A DNA stretch of 64,000 bases from Enchytraeus crypticus (taxonomy: Eukaryota; Annelida; Clitellata; Enchytraeida; Enchytraeidae). Position numbers and translations under genes: made by a program. The stretch spans positions 267,295 through 331,294 of the forward strand of contig CAJHZI010000014.1 in assembly GCA_905160935.1 (NCBI GenBank). The letters are read 5' to 3'. A model generated the notes under the pieces. The model searched no databases. It was not told where the DNA came from and worked only from the letters and a program-made list of their open reading frames with translations. Positions 36,095-46,519 of this stretch are shown one piece after another; position 1 is the first letter of the stretch, and each line of letters opens with the position of its first letter.

Positions 36095-36190
36095 CGATTG
36101 TAGCATTATACCATCAGGTTTCTTGAGCGTTCATTGTCCATTCAGCTCTACTGTGGCATTTAGTATAGAGAGGCGCTTTATAAATATACT
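36095..36190 (+). repeat. Possible SINE 3' region (GAGGCGCTTTATAAAT)
   Basis: The words ATTGTCCATTCAGCTCTACT and GAGGCGCTTTATAAATATAC, followed by ATT triplets, resemble conserved SINE 3' domains of the aggcgctataaa type seen in many animals. A looser match to the first word is at 57250 (CACTGTCCACTTAGCGCTAC). Tentative. Confidence 0.35.
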
Positions 36191-36204
36191 TACTATTATT
36201 ATTA

Positions 36205-37162
36205 TTTTTTTAACCCCGGTGTAAAGAACCTGGGGTTTGATAAAAACGATTCAAGCAGTACGTGCTGAATCGCCGCCCGGCTACTCGAGGTCATCAAACG
36301 GCTTAAAAGAATTATTGAAGCAGACTGCATTAAATCTTTGCAAAGTCATGGAAAGCCTTTGCCAAAGAAAAGATGTCTCTCGCTTATCGCCGGTTTGCTC
36401 TAAAATAAGTCTGCCTATGCCATTAATAAAGTCAGCTCCTTCGGGATTCATCGGGCCCATGGTTTCAATGCCACCGGAACAACTTCATATCCTAAGGACA
36501 GATCACGGTATTTATCCAACTTCCTAGAGGCGGCATGAACAGCAGCTCCACCGGCTGTGACTGAAGTCGTATTCAGGTAGGAGTTTGCCATAGTGTCAAT
36601 GACCGTGACGTCCCATAAGGCACATTTACCGTTGCACCAGGGCACTAAAGTCAAGCCGTCCGGACGCTTGCCGTCTGATCTGGACAACCCACTTGGTTCC
36701 TTAGAGGAAGGGATGCCTGCTCTTGAAAGTGCTCGCCATATTAAGTCATTTAAATTGTGATGGCGAGACATTCTACCTGAGCTTCGTTTGGAGGAGAGGC
36801 CGTGGAGACCTAAAGCGTCGACTTCATAACCACAGGGGCACATGTGAGGCTCGCAAGTTTTCGCCCCTAAACGGAAACTAACGGCTACTCGAATCGCCTC
36901 ATTGTCTAAAAGAAGCCCACAAGAAGCAACAGGGAGAGCGTGAAGCCAGTCGCTGCTTCTTTTGGTTGATACAGCTAGGAGTCGTGCTCTGTCTACTGCA
37001 TTGGACTGGGATTCTAGCAGACTGGTATAAATCCGATCCACTATAAGACGGTCCCACGATTTCTGGTTACTGACTGAGGTAGAAGGTGGAGCACTGGAGG
37101 TGAGGCGTTTGGACCAAACTGACAACGCAACGTCAATGGATCTATCGGCAGAAAGGGAGCAC

Positions 37163-37165
<3 letters not shown>
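36205..37165 (-). pseudogene. Family G LINE, longer C-terminal fragment with Cys/His motif
   Basis: The main open frame (225 codons, extended upstream to about 37165) has a Cys/His-type word CEPHMCPCGYEVDALGLHGL. It is followed by RMSRHHNLNDLIWRALSRAG, DGKRPDG and WDVTVIDT. A single-base frameshift near 36466 moves the rest (TMGPMNPEGADF onward) to another frame. A second stop precedes a 3' region rich in CCCCAGGTTC and an AAT tail. The polymerase domain is absent. It is longer than the copy at 26560 and belongs to the same family. Confidence 0.85.
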
Positions 37166-37167
<2 letters not shown>

Positions 37168-37193
<26 letters not shown>

Positions 37194-37195
37194 GA
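37168..37195. repeat. ATT array
   Basis: Short pure ATT run at the 5' edge of the LINE fragment. Confidence 0.85.
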
Positions 37196-37424
37196 GGCTA
37201 AGCGTAAGCGGGTTTCTTCATTAAAATGGTTCTCTCGGCGGCTACTTTCAGGCTCCCTGTTGTTCCCAAGCTTGGAGTTAGAGTATCGTGTACGGTGGGA
37301 TTCGATAAGTCACTTGAATATTGATTAGTTATAACTACACGCATTTAAGATATGTTATATCTTACATTTCAAATCATATATGTATTTATATTTGCCTTTA
37401 TTTCTGTCATGCTCAATCAAGTGC

Positions 37425-37540
37425 CCGGTCCAAGATACATATTGACACTCAGAATCTGCGTTCACGCTCCAAATAAGGAGAGCACTCTATATAGATAATC
37501 AAGTTGACACCTTCACAAAATGCCATACCTCGTCGATACC
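37425..37540 (+). repeat. Family H repeat copy 1
   Basis: Contains CCGGTCCAAGATACATATTG and GAGAGCACTC, matching blocks at 40430 and 49505 in the same order. Type unknown. Confidence 0.45.
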
Positions 37541-38260
37541 TTAAAATGCAAAAGTGAATTATATTTAACTTGCAGCTTAAATGTAATTCACATCATATCA
37601 AATAGATATATATGACGTTCTTTCCTTGTAATATCAACTATTGTCGATTGAAATTGGAACAGTTTCATAATAATTCAGTTTTTATTCAGCTCTTGGAGGT
37701 TGAAAAGTTTATTGCATTCCTGCATATCATTCGACCGTAGAAGCGTAGAACATGTATACAATTACAACCATTTCAAACTGGTTTTATCAATTGCAGCATA
37801 GCCACGCCATGTGCCTTGGACCTAGTGTGCCAGTGTTGTGTCCGAGCTGCTTCAGAACAGACCAACCGCTTACCGCGCTTATCGTTGTGGACGACTACGA
37901 AGTTAGGAGAATGAAAATAGGTTACCACCAGAGAAGACAAATAGTTTCTAAGCCAAATAGCTTATTGGCTACATTAATATTTGCCGAATACACAGTTTTG
38001 GGACCAGCCAGTCGGTCGATGGAGTGTATTCTGGAAAAGTGAAAAGTGCAATATTCACCCTGAATTGCTGTATATTATTTTAAGCTGTTCGTAGCAAATA
38101 TATGACCAAAATGGTTAAACGAATCATTATTGAGGGCAGCATTGATTGATTGATATTGTTTTACAAGCAGATAGGCCTATTTAATCGCTTTTGCACTAAT
38201 TTTGTTTACCTGCGCGATTATTAATGATAATGTTTATAAATATTATCATACATACATTAA
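37541..38260. other. No gene; family F head fragment inside
   Basis: At 37826-37870 the words CCAGTGTTGTGTCCGAGCTG and AACAGACCAACCGC match the 5' end of family F elements. The 96-codon frame over it therefore includes repeat sequence and is not a credible gene. Confidence 0.5.
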
Positions 38261-38267
38261 TCATTAA

Positions 38268-38405
38268 ACAAACAATCAGTATTCCGTAGAATATATAATC
38301 ATAACGTGTATATCTAATACATAATTAATAACATTATTATGTTATTAATTATGTATTAGTTATACACGTTATGATTATATATTCTACGGAATACTGATTG
38401 TTTGT
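38268..38405. repeat. 138-bp near-perfect palindrome
   Basis: Two 67-bp arms flank a 4-bp loop (TATT, 38335-38338). The left arm starts ACAAACAATCAGTATTCCGT, and the right arm is its reverse complement with one mismatch (TATATC against TATAAC). No target duplication is obvious. It could be a small fold-back element or a hairpin RNA source. Confidence 0.95.
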
Positions 38406-38444
38406 CTGTGGTGTTAACTATACAAAACTAAGTACATGTATATA

Positions 38445-38448
<4 letters not shown>

Positions 38449-38503
<55 letters not shown>

Positions 38504-38570
38504 CACTGTGTATGTATATATAATACATATATACATATACATATACATATACATATACCGCATATAATGT
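38449..38570. repeat. TA microsatellite
   Basis: TA array followed by ATACAT hexamer repeats. Confidence 0.9.
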
Positions 38571-38579
38571 AAATGAAGG

Positions 38580-38925
38580 CCTACAGTTAGTTGTACACAC
38601 AAGTACATAGTATTACACTAACTTCACTACAAAGTTGATTTTTATTCAATACAGTGGAATTATATCAAATGACATATTAAATGTTGCGTGTTTATTCAAT
38701 GTAAGTTTTATCAAGTGCAGTAAAAAGCAGGTCAAGCTATTTATAAATACCCTGATGAAAGGCACATGTCCTCTCTATCTAAATGCTCTATACTCTACAG
38801 TATATCACCTGCCAATCGCTGCAAATACTGTACACTCTCATTGTGGCATTGGTTCAGTATCCTTTTACCTAATAACTAAATAAAATTTCTTTTCTCAGTT
38901 ATGGTTTAATAAATGTTTAATACCA
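38580..38925. other. No gene recognised
   Basis: Unique sequence with a short frame (38635-38883) lacking any known motif. Confidence 0.5.
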
Positions 38926-38927
38926 GT

Positions 38928-39125
38928 GTTGTGTCCGGGTTGCTGAAGAATAGAGCAACTGTGGACTTCACGTGTGGTAAAAGACGTCACAGCACCAATA
39001 TCTAAACCAACCTGCAGAAAAAGCATTCGGTTGGTGAACGGTTAGGCTACAGAAATTGCTACAAAATTTTCTAATTGCGACCCTAGTTAAACTGGGATTC
39101 AAGCGAAAATGATGACGATGATTTA
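38928..39125 (+). mobile_element. Family F SINE-like element, full copy
   Basis: 5' word CCAGTGTTGTGTCCGGGTTG, then GCATTCGGTTGGTGAACGGT, GAAATTGCTACAAAATTTTC, the tail GTTAAACTGGGATTCAAGCG and GATGACGATGA. No frame. The tail equals that of the LINE fragments in this window. Confidence 0.75.
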
Positions 39126-39129
39126 TGGT

Positions 39130-39970
39130 TTAATAGTTGTTGCATATGGCGGTACGCTGTTGATTGCATAGCATCATCGCTAATTTTTGCTGATTTCTTA
39201 GTTTTCTTTATTTCTTTGGTCTCACATTGATTGTTCGCAATCGTTGAGTTTTTGCTTGGGCGGTAAATGACTGATATGAGGAATTACGAATAACCTTATA
39301 TCATGCCGGAGTTTATTTTGTAGATGACGTAACTAGGATTTGAAGCCAGGCCTCAAGATTCCGAGGTTTACGCTTTACCCCATGTCGAAGTGCTACCCTA
39401 AGACTATTTCATAATTCTACCTTCCATATCCAAAGAGTTTTCATTGTAAAATACTGTGTCATTATTTAAATCTCTAATTTCAAAAAAATTTTAGTTTTTG
39501 CATAAATCTAATTAGGGTGGTAAAGTATTTTTATGATTTAAAGACGGGTATTGTTTTAATTTTCAAAATAAATTTTAATCGCTCTTAATATTAGTTCGAC
39601 TACGCGTCGCCTAGCAGATTTTTACACATGGTTTTAAAAGAATTCAACATTTTACACTTCAGATATGATCTCAACAATGGGCTTAGAAATTGTTCTCTAA
39701 GGCCGTCTATAATACAAAACAAATACGAACTACTTGAGAGCCGACTTGTCTATAGAACAGTCCGCATAGCTAAAACACTCACCCGTAAGCTATAATACAA
39801 TTAAGCAGGCCAAACAGAGAGCTATGCTATTGTGCTACTAGCCTGCAAAAGATAACGGAAGTACAATTTGTTTATTTGTGGTTAATGAGAGGTGGTGAGC
39901 ATCAAGAAATTAAGCGATAAATAATCGTGCTACTTAATTTTTATAAAATACGCCGGTAGTCTAGAAGATA
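39130..39970. other. No gene recognised
   Basis: AT-rich unique sequence. A tRNA-like word (GGATTTGAAGCCAGGCCTCA, about 39350) is too diverged to call. Confidence 0.45.
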
Positions 39971-39973
39971 ACG

Positions 39974-40107
39974 AAAAATGCCAATGTTAACGTCAGTTTC
40001 CTCCTCACTCCAAGCGATGTTAGTGACGGGTAAGCCCAGGATTTGAACCTGCACACACTGATCCGCGGCCGAATGTCTTACTACATCGCCACTGGCTCCA
40101 GCCAGTG
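39974..40107 (-). repeat. Family A tRNA-derived SINE
   Basis: Minus-strand copy with 5' end GGCTGGAGCCAGTGGCGATG at the right. The B-box word lost one base (CAGGTTCAAATCC), the core is TAACATCGCTTGGAGTGAGG, and the tail is altered. Confidence 0.8.
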
Positions 40108-40109
40108 AG

Positions 40110-40425
40110 AATGGTAAAAAAGAGAGTGGTAAACATGGCGTAATTTATAATCATAAAAGGCTCTAAAATATTTGGGTAGAAGAAGAGTAGAAAATTGAAA
40201 TCTTTTGATATGAGACTTTAAAAAGGTTGTAAAATCCACCGAGATGATAGTAATTTCTGGAGAAATGTGTAGCTTACAGAGAGACAGTAAAAGCTTTATG
40301 AGCTGGAGACAGAGGCTAGAGTATAGTATGCTTTGCTTTTATAAGCTTGGCTTAGCGAAAGAGGTAACGGAAGGCAGTGGAGAAATTCTGATTGGTAGTA
40401 CACAGGGAGGTCTTCTTCTCTTCTT
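40110..40425. other. No gene recognised
   Basis: Unique sequence. A 91-codon frame (40244-40519) overlaps the family H repeat and has no known motif. Confidence 0.45.
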
Positions 40426-40429
40426 CAGG

Positions 40430-40560
40430 GCACTGCCATTTGGCAGGTTCATGGTACATATTTATACTCATAGTCTGTTTTCTCGCTCCATAAGACCACT
40501 CCATCGATCAACAAGTTAATCCATTCACAAAGCCTATGCCATATCCGTACCATATGTCGC
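40430..40560 (+). repeat. Family H repeat copy 2
   Basis: Shares GGCAGGTTCATGGTACATAT, CACTCCATCGATCAACAAGT and CCTATGCCATATCCGTACC with the block at 49505. Type unknown. Confidence 0.5.
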
Positions 40561-40564
40561 CTAT

Positions 40565-40970
40565 AGCTTGCGAAATGGGCTTCTGAGATGGTTAACAGTT
40601 GACTTCCTCAGGGAGGTATCAGATGATTAATAACTTGCCATTATGAAGCGGCGAAAGTGGAAACAGAGAAGAATAAATTGGAGGAATTGAATGCCTAGCC
40701 ACTGCCACTATACAATGAGAGAAATTAGTGGTGTCTTAACCGACTCAATTTAAATCAAATTTAAATCAAAATTAAATCGGTCAATCACTGATAATCTGGT
40801 CATAAACCTGAAAAGATCATGATAAGCCAGGCGTCTAGAGACAGCAAATAGGTAATTAATAGGCCTACTCGAGTAGGCTAACCTAAGCGTAGGCATACCT
40901 GTAAGTACAAAAAAATGTGACAGCACTTCGTCGTCTATGTTATTGAGCAAATTAATTTTTTAAATTTATT
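40565..40970. other. No gene recognised
   Basis: Unique sequence; no supportable feature. Confidence 0.5.
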
Positions 40971-40975
40971 ATTAA

Positions 40976-41023
40976 AATAAATAAATAATCTCAGTGATTA
41001 TTTATCACTGAGATTATTTATTA
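40976..41023. repeat. Short inverted repeat
   Basis: AATAATCTCAGTGA and TCACTGAGATTATT face each other across a 7-bp TTATTTA loop. Confidence 0.85.
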
Positions 41024-41029
41024 GGCAGC

Positions 41030-42310
41030 TATTTATTATTTATTGGGCAGCTAAATATAATTCGTTAATGTAATGGGTTTGTGTGCATCTTCGAAACAAA
41101 TGCTTCTAGAAATTGTTAGCTAGAATTGGTTTAAAGTAATTTACATCCAGCCTTGTGTGAATTGCTAAGAATTATGGGAGTAGTTAATTTGGTATAAATT
41201 TAATATTTGATATTGAAATAAATTAATGATTAAATTCTGAAAATAGTGGTTAAAAAGGATTAATTTAAAGTATAACTGAAAAGGATTAAATTAAATGTTA
41301 ATATTTGGTAAATAAATGTAAGGGTTATCTATATTATATTATTAAACTTGGCACAAGATGTAAGTCGAAACTTTACACTTTGTTTCTTCAGAAGGTCTTC
41401 TCGCTGTTATTTAGGTCCACATTATTAACCATCATAACTCACATAATCTCTCCTCATGACTGAACCATCATAAATATAAATTATCTTAATTTAACCATTC
41501 TTTATCATTATAAATTGACAGCTGCTAATTACATCGATTTATCCAGAACATCGAATCTTCAAACTGGTATTTCCCTTGAATTTCTATCTCATTGGCGGGC
41601 ACAAAACTTGTCAAGTGCTGTCAAGAGACGTCTTAATTTACGAGATCGTGTTATGAGACGTTAGCGTCGTGTTACCGAACTCTCTGTTTGCCTAGACGAA
41701 TATCCGCTTGGAAAGTACCCGGTTTATTCGTCAACCTAATAATAGTTATAGAATATTAGGCACTGCACGATAACCAGACCTACTTGAACTGAAACGCTAT
41801 CATAAAGTTCTGACGAGCCATGATCTGCGTTCAGTTGTGTGCTTGAAGCGAAGCGGTTCAGGCTACAATATTCGTGGCATAGACTGCAACTGTAGACAGC
41901 GAATTGCAGTAGTCTAAGAACAACTGAAAGTCGCTGAGGGTGCAGAGTAAGGTACGATAGTTGATATTTCCAAGAACAATCCGTAGCGTTAAGAGTTTTA
42001 GAAATAATTTGACTTAAAACGCAGTAGAATTTCATCGCGAGTTAAAACTTTTTAATTCGTCGTTGAGCGCTTGAAACTAAGTGGTAACTCGGATAAAATC
42101 TGCTTTAGTTAATTTGACTTTTGGAGTTGAAATATAAAAGCTTGGAGCTACAGTAGATTTCCAATACAGTTAAATAAAAGGTAAGTTAAAATTGCATTAA
42201 TTATTTAATAGAATAACGAAAGGGAGAGTTTTGGTAAGGTATAAAGGAGCTTTTCAGTGTTTTGTGATTTCTGCAAGTCTGCAATGTTTAGCGTAGTTTA
42301 CTCGTGCGCA
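41030..42310. other. No gene recognised
   Basis: Unique AT-rich sequence. Around 41620-41700 there is a GC-richer patch with GAGACGTCTTAATTTACGAG and GAGACGTTAGCGTCG words; no frame. Confidence 0.45.
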
Positions 42311-42476
42311 ATTCTAATATATATATATATATAATATTATATATATATATATAATAAATTTTTATTTCACCAACCAAATGGCAATCATTTGTACCTAGCC
42401 TACAAAAAAACAGCAATCAAAGAAAAACCGTGCAACCATAAATAGACTTTTGACATAAATATCAAGCAGTATACCC

Positions 42477-42478
<2 letters not shown>

Positions 42479-42528
<50 letters not shown>

Positions 42529-42549
42529 TATAGAGCCTATATTATATGC

Positions 42550-42584
<35 letters not shown>
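42479..42584. repeat. TA microsatellite
   Basis: TA arrays that end exactly at the left end of a mariner element. A smaller array lies at 42317-42355. Confidence 0.9.
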
Positions 42585-42587
<3 letters not shown>

Positions 42588-43329
42588 GGTGAGTAAAAAA
42601 AATGATTACACCTGCAAAAAGTTTGAATATCTCCGGCTATTGTTAATATTTTCAAATGAAACTTTTATCAATCAATAAAGGACAAATTTGTGATGGGGTG
42701 GCCAATTTTCATCCATTTTGGTACATAGATTGGCCAGTTATACAAGTTTCAGCAGAGCAACCCCCCAATTTTATCTAAAAATGGCGTTTGCTACAACGGT
42801 AAGGGCAGATTGCACTTCATGGACAAGAAAGTAAAGGTGAACTCTCAGTGTTACTTCAGTACTTTGCTTCAGGAGCTGTTTGATGATTGCTATGCTCTTC
42901 TACCAAATGGTTTCATCTTTCAGCAGAATGGTTCTCTGGCTCATGCATCTCGTCATGCACAAGAATGGATCAGCGAGAGAAACTCGGATTTCATCAAGAA
43001 GAATGAATGGCCTCCAAACTCACCCGATCATAATCCTCTGGATTACCATATCTGGGGAATCATGCTGCATCTCTATCAGAAACACCAGTCGAAGCCTAAA
43101 AACAAGACAGAACTGCAGGAAGTGCTTTACGCCATTTTTAGGTAAAAATGGGGGGTTGCTCTGCTGAAACTTGCATAACTACCAATCTATGTACCAAAAT
43201 TGATGAAAATTGGCCACGTCATCAGATATTAGTTCTTTAGCAAATGGTCAAAGTTTTATTGGAAAATATTAACAATTGCCTGATATATTACAACTCTTAG
43301 CAGGTGTAATCTTTTTTTTACTCACCCTG
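42585..43329 (+). mobile_element. Internally deleted mariner-like element with about 200-bp inverted ends
   Basis: Both ends read CAGGGTGAGTAAAAAAAA and then GATTACACCTGC. TA flanks are at 42583-42584 and 43330-43331. Inverted similarity continues for about 200 bp, to a CGCCATTTTTA word on each side. The inverted arms include the 3' end of the transposase frame, so the left arm looks like a fold-back copy of the right. The middle keeps only the transposase C-terminal part. Confidence 0.9.
42810..43145 (+). pseudogene. Mariner transposase, C-terminal fragment
   Basis: A 111-codon frame covers the end of a DD37D-type mariner transposase. The second catalytic Asp has become Asn (IFQQNGSLAHASR). 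The third motif is kept (WPPNSPDHNPLDYHIWG), with 37 residues between the two catalytic positions. The DNA-binding region and the first Asp are absent. The frame stops inside the right inverted arm. Not functional. Confidence 0.85.
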
Positions 43330-43379
43330 TATATATGCACATATGCATAAACATATGTATGCATGTATATAATATATTC

Positions 43380-43635
43380 AGCGCTAGGAGCAATGCAAAC
43401 TTTTCTACATCGTTCCCACCCGTTCCCTCTCTCACCAGTGAAACATTGCATTATCAACGTAACTGGTTTCGTTTTACCTAACATTTATTAATATAAATTG
43501 ATAATATTCACAAATTTCTTTCGCAAAATAAGCCGATTACGGAAATTCTAATCCGGCTCGACATAATTAAACCCCTCTTGACTTGAATGTAAAATCAATA
43601 AATCCTACTGCTAATCAATGCTAAGAGATTATACA
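43380..43635. other. No gene recognised
   Basis: Unique sequence right of the mariner; nothing supportable. Confidence 0.5.
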
Positions 43636-43639
43636 ATAA

Positions 43640-43690
43640 CAACAACTGAATTAGAGTGCTACTGTCGTCCACAACAACATCCAGCTCTAT
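43640..43690 (-). repeat. Family E repeat, 3' fragment
   Basis: Contains TTAGAGTGCTACTGTCGTCC and ACAACATCCAGC in minus orientation. Confidence 0.7.
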
Positions 43691-43776
43691 ATAGTATAGT
43701 CGTGTCAATGATTGTAACATCTATGGTTGAGTTGATCTTGTCGAGCAGACGTCAAAGATTCTAACCTCTGCCGAAT

Positions 43777-43948
43777 CATCTCTCTTTTTATCTCTCTAAA
43801 TTTCTCTCTCTCTCTCTTTCTCTCCCTCTCTCTTTGACTCTCTATCCCTATCTCTCTGTAGCTCTCTCTCTCTCTCTTTCTCTCTCTTTCTTTATTTGTC
43901 TCTCTCACACTCTTTTTCTCTTCCTCTCTCTCTCTCTCTCTCTCTCTG

Positions 43949-43984
<36 letters not shown>
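43777..43984. repeat. CT-rich microsatellite
   Basis: Interrupted CT array; its frames give Arg/Glu- or Ser/Leu-rich translations. Confidence 0.95.
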
Positions 43985-43988
<4 letters not shown>

Positions 43989-44127
43989 ACCATGAAGCAT
44001 GAATTCGTCTTTAAATTTAGTTTTGGTCGGCTACAGAGAGACAGCGAGCAAGAACTTCAGATCTTGGTGCATTCAGTACCAGCTGCCCTGACGAATGCCA
44101 GTCATTGCTAGGAAATGACTGCCCTAT

Positions 44128-44260
44128 GATATTCATATGCAACAGCTTCTGCCATTTTCATATGCAACGGCTTCTGCCGTTTTCATATGCAACGGCTTCT
44201 GTCGTTTTCATGGTTGCCCACTAGTTTTCATGTATACAATGGTTGCCTGTAAGTTTTCAT
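44128..44260 (+). repeat. 24-bp tandem repeat
   Basis: Three good copies of TTTCATATGCAACGGCTTCT plus GCCG, then about three decayed ones keeping GTTTTCAT and ATGCAATGG words. Confidence 0.8.
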
Positions 44261-44264
44261 ATAT

Positions 44265-45445
44265 GCAATGGTAATCCAATGTTTTCACATGCAATTGCAG
44301 CACATTGGTTTTCAGAGTCTCTATTGTCTATGCAAACGTCTGTCTGTAGGCCTACTTCTAACAATAAAGCTTGTAGTTACGTCGAATGCTTGTAAAAAAT
44401 GTGCACGTTCATCTCCTACACAACCCGATTACTCATTGCATTTGACCGCATGTCTTCTCGATTCGAGTGCTTGATATTCTTCTGCTTGCATATGTCTGAG
44501 CTTAATTTGCAAGATCAATTAGAATAGTAATAGGCAGGTTTAGATAAAGCTTACCATTTAATGAGCAAGTGTTCAAAGGTTTTGTTAGGCGTTGTCTGAA
44601 GAAGCAACCGAAAAATGCACATTTGTTATTCAATTTCACCCTTTTTTAAAACATAGAATAATGGAAAGTCGGTAAGATTGTCAGCGTTATTTAATCAGTT
44701 TCAGAGACCATCGGATCAAAGCCTAGAGTAGCTTATCAACAATATTTTCTATTAATAATGGACAATGTATCTCATTAAAGTAGTCTTTATTTATTTAACG
44801 ATTTATTTTATTGTTCTATTTTATGCAGTAGTAAAAGTCAGCGGGATCCTGTACGATTTGCCAACCATAAGCCCTCTGCTTTTAGGCAATAGAGATCTCA
44901 CAATAAATTGTTAAAATCTCTACAGGGATCTCTTAATGGTTTATTTTAATGACGATATCGGGCTAAATTTCTGTATTGTCAAGTAATTATAGATAGTCTG
45001 GCTTGATATTAAAGATTCGCAGAGTAAGACATGCTGTAGGCCAACGTGGCCCGCATGTTATTCGTAGGGGCCCGGAGATTTTTAGAGATCCATCACTGAT
45101 TATATACAATTTTAATTTACTTTCTCTTTCACTCTTTGCGCTATTTTACATTGTTATTTGTCATGCGGACTATTTTATAATACAATCACACTGAGGTTAG
45201 TCAGAACATGAGAACTATGGCCGTGCTTGCTACTGTAGCAATAATGGCTGCTCCTCGTTCATAATACCTTAATGTAATGGGTTTTGCTATCTACCGATGC
45301 CAACCGCTAGTTTAGCATAATTGCATAAATTCCCCTGCTAAATACTTGGCACTGCTTAATTCATGCTGGCATGCTTAGAGAAGAAAGGTTGCATATTTGG
45401 AAACTTTATATTTTTGGACTTGATTAATCTTGCGAACAATAAAAG
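44265..45445. other. No gene recognised
   Basis: Unique sequence. At 45025-45085 there is a GC-richer word group (GCCAACGTGGCCCGCATG, GGGGCCCGGAGATTTTTAG) of unknown origin. No intact frame. Confidence 0.45.
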
Positions 45446-45449
45446 ACAA

Positions 45450-45512
45450 ATAATAATAATAAAGGTTTAACGTCCGTTTCCTCATCTAGGTATGATGTCA
45501 GGGACGTCAGTA
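45450..45512 (-). repeat. Family C short retroelement
   Basis: Minus orientation: AAT tail, then on the reverse strand TGACGTCCCTGACATCATAC, and GAGGAAACGGACGTTAAACC. Confidence 0.8.
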
Positions 45513-45630
45513 AACAGCAAGATAAATCAAATGATCCAATACCTGAAGAAAATAGAATTAGTAAAAATAAAACAGTAATTATTTAATAAATAATGCGGTT
45601 GATTACACTTATTTATTTATTATATTAGAT

Positions 45631-45758
45631 GGGTTTTTGGCATGTTGTTTGACAGCTGATCAGTAGGTGCAGGGTTCAAATCCATTGCTCTCCCCGTCAC
45701 AGACATGCTATCCAGCAGTCTTTTAAATAGTTTAAATAGCTCTTAGCTTGGCTTTTAG
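45631..45758 (+). repeat. Family B SINE
   Basis: TTGGCATGTTGTTTGACAGC head, GATCAGTAGGTGCAGGGTTC and AAATCC (good B box), core CACAGACATGCTATCCAGCA, and a disturbed 3' end finishing AGCTTGGCTTT. Confidence 0.7.
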
Positions 45759-45949
45759 ATAGTTTTAAACTTGGCTTTAAACTTGGATTTTAAATATTTT
45801 CTATCCAATTGAGTTTGGGAGCAGTAGAATTTAGGATTGCGGCTTAGAAGGATGATAATTAGAGAACTGATCTCGTACGTGCACAAAGTTATCTCCAAAA
45901 TTTGCAAACTGCAGTATAATTCGTTACATAATTACCATTATTTACTTAG

Positions 45950-46150
45950 ACATCATCAGAATCAGCATCTTCCCTTGAATCCCAGTTTAGCTAGGGTCGG
46001 GATAAAAAATTTGTAAACAATTTGGGAGCTTAGACGCTCACTAACCGAATACACTTTCTAACGTTGGTTTTGGATTTCAGTGTTTTGTCGCTTTATACAA
46101 CACGTGCAGTACATTGTTGGTCCACTTTTCAACAACCCGAACACAACACT
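45950..46150 (-). mobile_element. Family F SINE-like element
   Basis: Minus orientation: tail CTAAACTGGGATTCAAGGGA with GATGCTGATTCTGATGATG, signature GTATTCGGTTAGTGAGCG, and 5' words ACGTGTTGTATAAAGCGACA and GTGTTGTGTTCGGGTTG at the right. Confidence 0.7.
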
Positions 46151-46194
46151 AAACCATTATATAATTAAAAACATTTGAATAAGTTACAGTGTTA

Positions 46195-46510
46195 TAGAGT
46201 ATTAAACTGAATGATCAATTTATATAGGGCATTGAAATGAATGTTGAGGGGATCGGGGATAGGTTGGCTCAGTCAAAATTGAGATGGTACGGGCATATTA
46301 TGAGAAAGGCAGATGAGGATGTAGTAAAGAGAGTTTGGAAGGAAGAACTGGATGTTAAACTTGAGAGAGGTAAACAACAAATGACGTGGGATGCGGTAAT
46401 TAAGAAGGACAAGAAGAATAGGGGAATGACTGATGATATGGTGTGGGACAGAGAGGACTGGAGATTGATCGCGGCGGAGAAACTCTGCAGCTGCACTCTA
46501 GTGTAGTATA
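46195..46510 (+). pseudogene. LINE C-terminal tail, open fragment
   Basis: An 89-codon frame includes LRWYGHIMRKADEDVVKRVW, then a basic QQMTWDAVIKKDKKNRG-like stretch and MVWDREDWR. The LRWxGHxxR word is the well-known tail after the reverse transcriptase of many non-LTR retroelements. The usual family 3' end is replaced by unrelated sequence after LIAAEKLCS. No reverse transcriptase core lies upstream, so this is a short 5'-truncated piece. It matches the minus-strand fragments at 6777 and 50767. Confidence 0.8.
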
Positions 46511-46519
46511 GTATCATTT

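Noticed and set aside
37752..38042. 96-codon frame with Cys and His residues
   Set aside because: Its middle is the 5' end of a family F element; the Cys spacing is not a known zinc-binding pattern.
43705..43989. Arg/Glu-rich charged protein
   Set aside because: Translation of a CT/GA microsatellite; the same applies at 18150-18471.
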